A stretch of DNA of 64,000 nt, taken from contig JADFDU010000011.1 of NCBI GenBank assembly GCA_018262775.1, positions 124,001 through 188,000 on the forward strand, written 5' to 3'. The position numbers and the translations under genes are program-made. Shown piece by piece: positions 55,144 to 63,000 of the stretch. A model generated the notes under the pieces. That model worked only from the letters and a program-made list of their open reading frames with translations, ran no database searches and was not told the DNA's origin. Source of the DNA: Rhodocyclaceae bacterium (GTDB lineage Bacteria; Pseudomonadota; Gammaproteobacteria; Burkholderiales; Rhodocyclaceae). Within the stretch, counting starts at the first letter, position 1; each line of letters begins with the position of its first letter.

Positions 55144-56568
55144 TCACCGTGTCAGCAACTTCACCATGCGTTCGAACAGCTTGCCGTAGGGTGGCTTGAA
55201 CAGCGCCATGCCGTTCAGGCGCGACTGGTAGAACACCGCTTTCTTCTTCGAGAAGGCCTCGAAGCCCTCGAAGCCGTGGTAATGGCCCTTGCCGCTCTCG
55301 CCGACGCCGCCGAAGGGCAGGCTGTCCTGGGCGATGTGCAGGAGGGTGTCGTTGATGGTGACGCCGCCGGAGAGCGTCTGCTCCAGCACGTGGTCGATGC
55401 GGCTGCGGTCCTGGTCGAAGTAGTACAGCGCCAGCGGATTCGGCCGCGCATTCACGTAGCGGATCGCCTCGTCGAGGTCGCGGTAGGGCACGATCGGCAG
55501 GATCGGCCCGAAGATTTCCTCCTGCATCGCCTGCATCCCGGGTGTCACATTCAGCAGCGCCACCGGCGGCATGCGCCGTGTGCTTGCATCCGGCTCGGCG
55601 GCGGACGACAGCGGCACCACCTCGGCGCCCTGCGCGCGCGCATCCTCGACCAGGCCGACGAGGCGGTTGAAATGGCGCTCGCTGATGATCGACGAATAGT
55701 CCGGCGTGCGCAGGATGTCCGGGTAGCAGTCGGCCATCACCTTCTGCGCGGCGGCGATGAACTCGCGCGCCCGCCCCGCCGGCACCAGCACGTAGTCCGG
55801 CGCGATGCAGGTCTGGCCGGCGTTCATGGTCTTGCCGACCACGACGCGCTCGGCGAACTTCTCCAGCGGAAAGTCCGGCCCGAGGATGGCCGGCGACTTG
55901 CCGCCCAATTCGAGGGTCACCGGCGTCAGGTTCTCGGCGGCGGCGCGCATCACGCTGTAGCCCACCTTGGTCGAGCCGGTGAACAGCAGGTGGCCGAAGG
56001 GCAATTGCGCAAAGGCCTGCGCCACGCCGGCATCGCCCTGCACCACCACCACCTCGTCGTCGGAGAAATACTTCGCCACCAGCTCGGCGAACAGCGCGGA
56101 CATGGCCGGCGTGAATTCGGACATCTTCACCATGACGCGGTTGCCCGCGGCCAGCGCCGCCACCAGCGGCCCCACCGCCAGCAGCAGCGGATAGTTCCAC
56201 GGCACGATGACGCCCACCACGCCGAGCGGCTGGTGCAGCACGCGGGCGCGGCCCGGCAGGAACCACATCGACACGGCGCGCCGCTCCGGCCGCATCCACG
56301 ATTTCAGGTGGCGGCGGGCGTGGCGGATGGCTTCGAAGCTGGGGAAGAGCTCGAGCAGCTGCGTTTCGTGCAGCGAACGGTTGCCGAAGTCGGCGCTGAT
56401 CGCGTTCGCGATGGCTGCGGCGTTCTCGCGGATCAGCCGCTCCAGCGTGTCCAGCAGGGCGGCGCGGCTGTGCCAGTCGGGATGCGGATCGCGCACCGCC
56501 GCTTCGCGCAGGCGGGCGTGGATCGGCGCCAGGACGCTATCGGCCATCTCCAACTCGTTGGTGCCCAT
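55144..56568 (-). CDS. Coniferyl-aldehyde-dehydrogenase-like aldehyde dehydrogenase
   Basis: 474 aa from MGTNELEMADSV at 56568, with GAAGGAA upstream. NAD(P)-dependent aldehyde oxidation. VPWNYPLLLAVGPLVAALAA, LFTGSTKVGYSVM (NAD-binding GSTKVG), the catalytic Glu in VTLELGGKSPAILG and the Cys in NAGQTCIAPDYVLV are intact. The overall form is the CALDH/fatty aldehyde dehydrogenase branch, including the membrane-proximal-like C-terminus KPPYGKLFERMVKLL. With the downstream GMC oxidase it can convert alcohol to acid in two steps. It is the first gene of that minus-strand run, separated by the REP array. Confidence 0.93.
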   Translation of the reverse strand: MGTNELEMADSVLAPIHARLREAAVRDPHPDWHSRAALLDTLERLIRENAAAIANAISADFGNRSLHETQLLELFPSFEAIRHARRHLKSWMRPERRAVSMWFLPGRARVLHQPLGVVGVIVPWNYPLLLAVGPLVAALAAGNRVMVKMSEFTPAMSALFAELVAKYFSDDEVVVVQGDAGVAQAFAQLPFGHLLFTGSTKVGYSVMRAAAENLTPVTLELGGKSPAILGPDFPLEKFAERVVVGKTMNAGQTCIAPDYVLVPAGRAREFIAAAQKVMADCYPDILRTPDYSSIISERHFNRLVGLVEDARAQGAEVVPLSSAAEPDASTRRMPPVALLNVTPGMQAMQEEIFGPILPIVPYRDLDEAIRYVNARPNPLALYYFDQDRSRIDHVLEQTLSGGVTINDTLLHIAQDSLPFGGVGESGKGHYHGFEGFEAFSKKKAVFYQSRLNGMALFKPPYGKLFERMVKLLTR

Positions 56569-56693
56569 CGCATTTCCTTCGCGCCGTGGGAATGATTCAG
56601 TGTAGCCGAGCGGCATTGTCGCGGGTTAGGCAAATCGCTCTAAACCCTTCTATCCAATGGACGCCAATTGCCTGCGCGAAGGATAATGAAATT

Positions 56694-57425
56694 ATGAGTT
56701 CCGAGGATAAGGAATACTGGGTCGCGCAGCTCAGGCAGCACCTGGGCCGCGCCAAATCGCTGCGCATCGAGGTCAACGCCGATCCGCGCATGGCCGAAGA
56801 CCGCCTGCGCCTGCGCACCTGGCAGGCCGAGCGGCTGGCCAGGACCTACCGCGACCTGCTCGATTCCGAGCGCTACCACCACGCCGCGCGCTTCTTCCTC
56901 ACCGACCTCTACGGCCCCAAGGACTTCAGCGCGCGCGACCACGAACTCGAACGCATCCTGCCCACGCTTTCCGCCACCCTGCACACCGCCGGCATCCACA
57001 CCATCGCGCTGGCCATCGAAGTCGACGCCCTGTCGGAAGAACTCGATGCCGCGATGGTCGCCGAGCTGCGCCGCGCCCGCGCCATGGCGAAGCTCACTGA
57101 AAAGACCTACGCCGAAGCCTACCGCCGCTGCGGCCATCGCGCGCAACGCGAACTGCAGCTCAAGCTCATCGGCGAAGTCGGCGAGTCGCTCGCCGCCCTC
57201 ACCCGCAAGCCGCTCGTCCACGCCGCCCTGCGCGTCATGCGCATGCCGGCCAAGCTGGCCGGCCTGATCGAACTGCACACCTTCCTCGAACACGGCTACA
57301 ACGCCTTCCACCGCATGGGCGACCCGTCGGAATTCCTCGACACCATCACCACGCGCGAGACGGTCATCCTGCGGCAGCTCTACGACGGCGCAGCGCAGCC
57401 GTTCGACATGCCCGGCAACGCCTGA
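56694..57425 (+). CDS. FFLEELY-motif family protein, function unknown
   Basis: 243 aa from MSSEDKEYW. All-helical soluble protein with the family signature region ARFFLTDLYGPKDFSARDHE, a long central coiled coil, and LIELHTFLEHGYNAFHRMGD near the C-terminus. The signature reads FFLTDLY rather than FFLEELY. Proteins of this kind are common in betaproteobacteria with lipid metabolism genes but have no known role. It is divergent from the aldehyde dehydrogenase gene across a 125-bp gap. Confidence 0.8.
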   Translation: MSSEDKEYWVAQLRQHLGRAKSLRIEVNADPRMAEDRLRLRTWQAERLARTYRDLLDSERYHHAARFFLTDLYGPKDFSARDHELERILPTLSATLHTAGIHTIALAIEVDALSEELDAAMVAELRRARAMAKLTEKTYAEAYRRCGHRAQRELQLKLIGEVGESLAALTRKPLVHAALRVMRMPAKLAGLIELHTFLEHGYNAFHRMGDPSEFLDTITTRETVILRQLYDGAAQPFDMPGNA

Positions 57426-57530
57426 GCGCCGTGCTGCAGGGACTGACTTTCAGCCCGGAAAGTTCGCGCAATGAAAGCCGCACATTGCCATGCGTGCATC
57501 GATGCGTATGGATTTTGTGTTCGCCGGGTT

Positions 57531-58838
57531 TCATGAATAGGGTTTCAGATTCAACGCGCCCTGAATTCTTTTGCGCACGTCATCAGGCACGCCCGCCTGT
57601 TCCGCAAACGACTTCCATTTCGATACCGTCGCCTGCACCTCGGCAACGATTTTCGCGGCGCGCCCGCGTTTCATGGATGCCGTTTTTGCGCAGGCGTTGA
57701 AGTCCTCCAGCGTGAAGTTGTCGCGTTTCCCGTTCATCGTCATCTGATGGCTTGCCGTCCACGCGCCCGCAGGATTCAAGCTGTAGGTCATGTCAAAGGC
57801 CGGCGCCAGCGACCACTCGCCGGATTGATTCATCAGGAAGGCGATATTCTTCACATGGTCGTCCTGATTGCGGGCCACGATGTTGAATGCCATGCGCCGG
57901 AACAGTTGCTCGATGGCCTGCATGGGCAACTGCAGTTGCCGCATCACTAGCAAGGCCTGCTCGTAGCTGTACGCGCCCGCCATATTGAAATCGTAGTGCG
58001 CCAGGGCGCAGAGCGACTGCATGTGAAGTTTTTCGCCACCGGCAAGCCGATCAAAGCGGCGCGTCATGAAATGCGAGCGGCCGTTCTCCTTGAACAGCCG
58101 GCATTCACTGAGTTCAATGCCGCAGTCAAGCGCCATCAGGTAATACGCATACTCGATCAACCCGTAGCCTTTCGGGTCTTCCAGTTCCTTGTCCTTGTTG
58201 CCGCTCACGCCGTCGAATTTCAGCAGCCAGTATTCAAATCCCTTGCCGGCCTTGACCTGGCCCGAGCGCACTTCATTGGTTTTCGGGTTCCATGCGATGA
58301 CCGCCTTCGCCCTCGCGCCGCCGGCGGAGGTGCCCACGCGCAGAATATCCCTGAGCGCATCTTCGCTGCCCTCGGCCGCAAAAGACGCCTGCAGGTTATT
58401 CCGGTGGGTCAGCACCTCCGATGCAAGCTCAACCAGCTTGCCGACCTCGATGTGCGTGGTCTGCCTTGCCCTGGGGCCGATGGCGGGGGCAAATTCCAGC
58501 GCACCCATGCCGCGTTCACCGGTATAGCAAAGCCGCTCGACCGCGTTGAAGGAATCCGCCTGCCGCCCCTGCGATGCCAGCCAGGCATCGATCAGCGCGT
58601 TGCCGAATCTGTCGGGCAGCGAGTCGGCCAGCAGGCCGGGCAGTCCGAGAAAAGTCGGGCGGGAAAGCTCGGGGAAGCGGAACACGCGCCGCGAAAGCGG
58701 CATCACCATCGGCGCGACCTGAATGCCGCTTTGCGCGAATGCCGGATCGTATTCAAAACTGGCGACGTCCTCCCCATCCGGTAGTGAGACCGCGCCGATG
58801 GTTCTGCCCCACAGCCTGACTTCGGCAAGCGTGCTCAT
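57531..58838 (-). CDS. hipA: HipA-type Ser/Thr kinase toxin
   Basis: 435 aa from MSTLAEVRLWGRTIGAV. HipA_N region GLPGLLADSLPDRFGNALID (about 85-105), then the kinase domain: SAGGARAKAVIAW (P-loop-like serine region), EYWLLKFDGV (ATP lysine), MTRRFDR, catalytic FNIVARNQDDHVKNIAFLM, and DMTYSLNP (metal Asp). All key kinase residues appear intact. HipA kinases phosphorylate aminoacyl-tRNA synthetases and cause growth arrest. The start codon overlaps the stop of a 15-codon leader made by a 22-bp triplication (58825-58890). Confidence 0.93.
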   Translation of the reverse strand: MSTLAEVRLWGRTIGAVSLPDGEDVASFEYDPAFAQSGIQVAPMVMPLSRRVFRFPELSRPTFLGLPGLLADSLPDRFGNALIDAWLASQGRQADSFNAVERLCYTGERGMGALEFAPAIGPRARQTTHIEVGKLVELASEVLTHRNNLQASFAAEGSEDALRDILRVGTSAGGARAKAVIAWNPKTNEVRSGQVKAGKGFEYWLLKFDGVSGNKDKELEDPKGYGLIEYAYYLMALDCGIELSECRLFKENGRSHFMTRRFDRLAGGEKLHMQSLCALAHYDFNMAGAYSYEQALLVMRQLQLPMQAIEQLFRRMAFNIVARNQDDHVKNIAFLMNQSGEWSLAPAFDMTYSLNPAGAWTASHQMTMNGKRDNFTLEDFNACAKTASMKRGRAAKIVAEVQATVSKWKSFAEQAGVPDDVRKRIQGALNLKPYS

Positions 58839-58890
58839 GACGTCTCGCAAGCGTGCTTATGACGTCTCGCAAGCGTGCTCATGGCTTCTC
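58825..58890. repeat. 22-bp tandem triplication at the hipB-hipA junction
   Basis: Three consecutive 22-bp units (GCAAGCGTGCTCATGACGTC type) occupy 58825-58846, 58847-58868 and 58869-58890. The second has CTTATG instead of CTCATG and the third ends GGCTTCTC. They cover the hipB stop and the hipA start, and move the two genes 44 bp apart, which is not a multiple of three. Confidence 0.95.
58835..58882 (-). CDS. 15-codon leader ORF coupling hipB to hipA
   Basis: Starting at the ATG that overlaps the hipB stop (ATGA at 58882-58879), the frame reads MSTLARRHKHACETS and stops at a TGA that overlaps the hipA ATG (ATGA at 58838-58835). Its first residues MSTLA copy the hipA start because it is created by the tandem repeat. 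Translation has not been shown; it is a sequence-derived possibility that would keep hipA coupled to hipB. Confidence 0.5.
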   Translation of the reverse strand: MSTLARRHKHACETS

Positions 58891-59229
58891 ATCCCAGCGC
58901 CACGGTTTGCCAGCCGCCTTTGCGGCACGTTGACCCGAAGCCCGTTGCCGAACCTTGCCCTTTCGCTTCAACAAATCCATCGGTCTGGGCCCGGACTCCG
59001 GGATCAGGCTATCCAGCCCGGATGCGGCGTCCAGCACCCGCAGCACACGAACCAGAGTGGCCAACTGGGACGTTTGCCCCGCCTCCATACGCTCGAGCGT
59101 GCGCTTGGCAATGCCCGCCTGTTCGGCCACGGCTGCCTGGGTCAGCTGCAATTCAACCCGACGGCCGGCAATACGCGCGCCCAATTCGGCCAGCACGGCA
59201 TCGTCGGTGAGCAAACCGGTGATTTTCAT
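58879..59229 (-). CDS. hipB: HipB-type XRE antitoxin/repressor
   Basis: 116 aa. Helix-turn-helix of the Cro/C1 type: LTQAAVAEQAGIAKRTLERM, then SQLATLVRVLRVLDAASGLD. A Lys/Arg-rich C-terminal tail (RKGKVRQRASGQRAAKAAG) ends WRWDEKP; HipB tails with a C-terminal Trp contact HipA and are degraded by proteases in known systems. It binds its own promoter region, where several palindromes are visible at 59267-59333. Confidence 0.9.
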   Translation of the reverse strand: MKITGLLTDDAVLAELGARIAGRRVELQLTQAAVAEQAGIAKRTLERMEAGQTSQLATLVRVLRVLDAASGLDSLIPESGPRPMDLLKRKGKVRQRASGQRAAKAAGKPWRWDEKP

Positions 59230-59266
59230 GGTCGTAATAGTTTGCGAATATTCCGGTTAAATTGCC

Positions 59267-59333
59267 ATATATCGTCAGTTATTGCGATATATACATTGAT
59301 TATTTTATTTAGTCAAGTCGCTATATATAGCGA
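59267..59333. promoter_or_regulatory. Palindromic AT-rich control region of hipBA
   Basis: Upstream of hipB: ATATATCG (59267-59274) with CGATATAT (59285-59292) across a 10-base spacer, and a perfect 16-bp palindrome TCGCTATATATAGCGA (59318-59333). Beyond these, TAATCGTAAT is repeated directly at 59345-59354 and 59355-59364. The 59230-59380 stretch is far more AT-rich than its surroundings. HipB-like repressors bind such repeats; the exact operators are not proven. Confidence 0.5.
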
Positions 59334-59422
59334 TATATAGACATTAATCGTAATTAATCGTAATTATTTACGATATATGCGCCTTTCTGAATGAGCCGAT
59401 CCCGGTTGCCATAGTTGCAGGT

Positions 59423-59782
59423 GTGCAAATGGCGGAACTGCCCGGGCAGGGCGCCCTCGGCATCAAGATAGCGCGGGCTGAATTCCCGAACCTTGCGGGG
59501 ATGAAGGGCAAGCTCGTCAAGCCACTGATGCCGGTATTCCAGATCGACAACAAGTCCTGCGCAATGCTCACGCCGCAGCTCGCCGGCATCGAAAGGAAAC
59601 GGATCGGCCCGGAAGTCGTCAATGTTTCCGGAAAACGCAACGAGATCATTGCCGCCCTCGATCTGCTGCTGACGGGAATCTATTCCGGGTCGCTCGCACT
59701 ATTCACGATTTGCATGGCTACAGGGGGCAGGTCACCTTGGCAATGGCGATACAACCAACAGGGAATTTCGGGCACGAAATAG
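59423..59782 (+). pseudogene. CcdB-like toxin relic
   Basis: The frame contains LMPVFQIDNKSCAMLTPQLA, GIERKRIGPEVVNVSGKR and NEIIAALDLLLTGI, matching the C-terminal two thirds of CcdB gyrase poisons. CcdB normally ends at this GI; here the frame runs 34 codons further to 59782. The N-terminal strands of CcdB (with the LLDVQSDLL-type motif) are not recognisable upstream, there is no proper start (only GTG at 59423), and no ccdA is present. It is therefore scored as a broken toxin. Family identification is from motif memory. Confidence 0.55.
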
Positions 59783-59928
59783 CAACTAACCCGCAACTTC
59801 AAGTTTGACATGCAGCACAATTGGCACTGCTGGGGCGTTTTTCGTGCGGCCCAACAGTTATTGGTCGTACCCTGGGGTCCGTGACTGATCAGGAACCTGT
59901 CGCTCGACTTTAGTGGTGGTTGGCCTAC
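59783..59928. other. Intergenic stretch without recognised gene
   Basis: No convincing coding sequence in either direction. A weak hairpin (CAGCA with TGCTG, near 59813-59832) followed by GGGGCGTTTTTCG might terminate transcription on the plus strand. Confidence 0.4.
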
Positions 59929-60060
59929 TCATCGGCTTGAACAGTCACCCAGTTGTATCTCTTGCCGAACGGTGGGATTGTCCCCTTGGCGGCGGGAAAG
60001 ATCACCGAATTGAAACTCATCCCAGAAGTCCGCCAACGAGAATCCCGAATCTTCATTCAT
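59929..60060 (-). CDS. Short ORF coupled to the end of the helicase gene
   Basis: 43 codons starting at an ATG that overlaps the helicase stop (ATGA at 60060-60057), with sequence MNEDSGFSLADFWDEFQFGD, then LSRRQGDNPTVRQEIQ and the end LGDCSSR. It is acidic at the N-terminus and has no recognised family. It could be a genuine small partner, the stub of a lost downstream gene, or chance. Confidence 0.4.
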   Translation of the reverse strand: MNEDSGFSLADFWDEFQFGDLSRRQGDNPTVRQEIQLGDCSSR

Positions 60061-63000
60061 GTAAGCAATTCCTCCAGACGCTGTATTTTCAACACGCGAA
60101 GTTGCCTGGGTTTCTGTCCAGGGATTTCCAGAATTCCGACGTCGCCGGGAGACAGTCCGAGCAGAGCTTGGGCGAGCGGGGTCTCCTCGTTGATGATCCC
60201 CATCTTGGGGTTACTCGCGCTGTCAACGATCAGCATGCTGTGCCTGTCGTTCGGAGCATCGAGAGGACAGTAGGTGACCCTGTCGCCAACCTCCACGAAC
60301 AGATCGCTGCTGGAATCAGACTCAGCGGCGAGTGTCTCAGCCACCTCCTCGGCAGCCTGGCCGTCCGCCGAATCTTCGACCTCGTCTTCGGTAAATTCCT
60401 CTTCCCAAGCGCCCGGATCCTCTGCCGCCGAGAGGCGGCGACGCTCCTCGATGAACTCGCGCAGCCTCACAATCGCCCTGCGCGGATCGTAGAACCAGTC
60501 CGTCGACCAGATACGGTGGATGCGGCCCTTCCAACCGAGGGACTCGAGAATCTCCTGGCGGATACGGTCGCGGTCGCGAACCGAGAACCCGCTGTGATAG
60601 GTGGCGCCATCGCACTCAATCCCCGCGAGGAATTCGCCGGGCCTGTCGGGGTTGCGCACGGCCATGTCGATGAAGAACCCGGCGACGCCCAATTGCGGTT
60701 TCACCTCGTAGCCCATTGAGGAGATGACGTTGGCGACCGACACCTCGAAATCACTATCCGGATCGCGCTCCCCCTCGTCGGTGGAGACGAGGACGCCGCG
60801 CTTTGCGAAATCGAGGTAGTCCCGTAGGGCCTTCGTCCCGAGTGGGGTGCGCTCGTCGACCACGATGTCCTCGGGCATCATGGACGTGAATAGCTCGATC
60901 CGCCGCTTCGAGCGGGTGAAAAGCACGTTTAACCTGCGCCATCCATCCGGCCGGCTGATGGGGCCGAAGTTCTGCCTGACCTTGTCCGTCCCAGGGGCCT
61001 TGCCGAATGTCGTCGAGATGAATATCACATCGCGCTCGTCTCCCTGAACGTTCTCCAGGTTCTTGACGAAGAACGGCCAGCCCTCGGTCTCCCAGCGGTC
61101 CATGAAGCCGGCACCCTCGTCGAAAATCTTGAGTTTCTTGTCAAGAAGCTCCTCGATGAGTTCGCGCTGGGTCTGGTTGAGCGTGACCACGCCGAGCGAC
61201 TCGTCCGGCCGCTTGATCATGTGCTCTAGCACCGCGTCCACCACGCGCTGTGCCTCGGGCGCGTTCTGCCTGTCCTTATACAAGCCGCCCCTGACGTAGC
61301 GGTACTTCACCCCGAGCCCCGGGTTCTTGGCGTAGGGCGACGGGAACACAATCAGATTCTTGTAGAAATGGTGATTCGAGAACGCGATGAGCGACTCGTG
61401 GTGGGAGCGGTAGTGCCAGCGAAGGCTGCGCACGGGGGTGTAGAGTTGCTGACAGATGTCGAGAATGCTCTCCATGCCGCTGATCGCGGCGGGGGCCTCG
61501 TCGTCCTCCTCATCGTCGGAGCCATCCACCATGCGATCGAAGAAACTGGTCGGGGGCAACTGCTTGGGATCACCGACGACCACGAGTTGCGTCCCCCGGG
61601 CAATGGCCCCGATGGCCTCCTCGGGGCGCAACTGCGACGCCTCGTCCATGACGACCAAATCGAACCTCAACGTCCCCTGCTCGAGATACTGGGCCACAGA
61701 CAACGGCCCCATCATGAAACATGGCTTGAGTTCCTGGAGGGATGCTCCCGCGCGCCTCACCAGTTGTCGGATGGGGATGTGCCGCCGTTGCTTGTTGATC
61801 TCACGCCGTAGCAAGTGCATATCGGTGAAATCCCCGACGGTCGTACCGCGGTGCCCCTCTGGCACCCGAGTTCGCATGTCAATCTGGCTTGCGAAGTCCT
61901 TGCCAGTCAGGGAGACGATTTCCGCATCAAGAGCCCGGTAGTCAGCCCTTGTCTTATCGTGGACGATGCCATTGAAACGGGAGAGTTCGGGGTAAGCTTG
62001 GTAGATAGATCTGCCGATTGACTGGTATGCGGAAAGCTCGAACGCCGATGCCAAGTCGGCCGATGGAATCTTCCCGGACTCCAACGCCGCCACGAAATCC
62101 GCCATGCCGTCCTGGCTCGACTGCTGCCTCATGGAAAGGTACTTCGTCCATGGCAGGACGGAACCCGGAACCTCCGCGACCACCTCCAGCCGGGCAAGGA
62201 TGTCGGACGGCAGGTCGCCTCCCGACACGCCGCGTACCTGCTTTTGCCACTCGTCCCACGAGAGCGAGCCGAAAGTCGAAAGCGACTCGACGCTCTCCCT
62301 CGCTTTTTTGCAGCCGTCCGCGATGGCGCTGTAGAGACGCTTGGCCGTGGCTAGGGCCTCGCCCGCGTCTGCGGACAGGAGCCCCCTGCGTATGGTGACC
62401 GGCAGTTCGACGGCACACACGGCGGCCCCCCATCTGTGCGTGGCCGACAGACAGTCGAGATCGGTTTCCGCGCCGTCGAAAACGTCGCCGAGCATCTGCC
62501 GGACATCATCCGACACGGCTAACCTGTCGAGAATGGAGCGGGCCTCTGCCTCCTTGTGGGTGGCGTCGAAAACCTCCAAGGCCGACTTGCCGCTCCTCGC
62601 GTAGGGGGAGATTCGTTCCAACGCTTTTCGGGCGGCGGAGGCATCGTCGCGCGTGACGTCCGCCAGCGCGGACCAATCTTCAAATCGGTTCCACTGCGGG
62701 AGAGTCGCCACGCGTTCCCATGCCCCGTCAAGTTCTGCCTTGGTCTTGGCGAAGGACTCCGCCGCCGAAAGGGGGCAGCCGCCATCAGCAAACGCCAAGG
62801 CCTGCGATGCGGTTTCGGCTACATGGACCGCCTTCGACGAAACGTCACGCAGTGCGTCCTCCCATGGACCGCCAGTCAAATCGGCGAGCCGCCCCAACTC
62901 CTCTCCGCCGGCATCCCACAGCGACCTCCGGCCGCGCATCAGGCATTCTAGGTCGGCGGCCGCCGCGCCGAGATCAGCCCTGGCCTCCATAAGGCGCAGG

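Noticed and set aside
59354-59658. Minus-strand open frame opposite the ccdB-like relic (contains RYLDAEGALPGQFRHLHT)
   Set aside because: It looks protein-like for about 100 codons but has no start codon, no recognised family, and lies opposite the recognisable CcdB core. It could be the 3' end of another broken gene; left unresolved.
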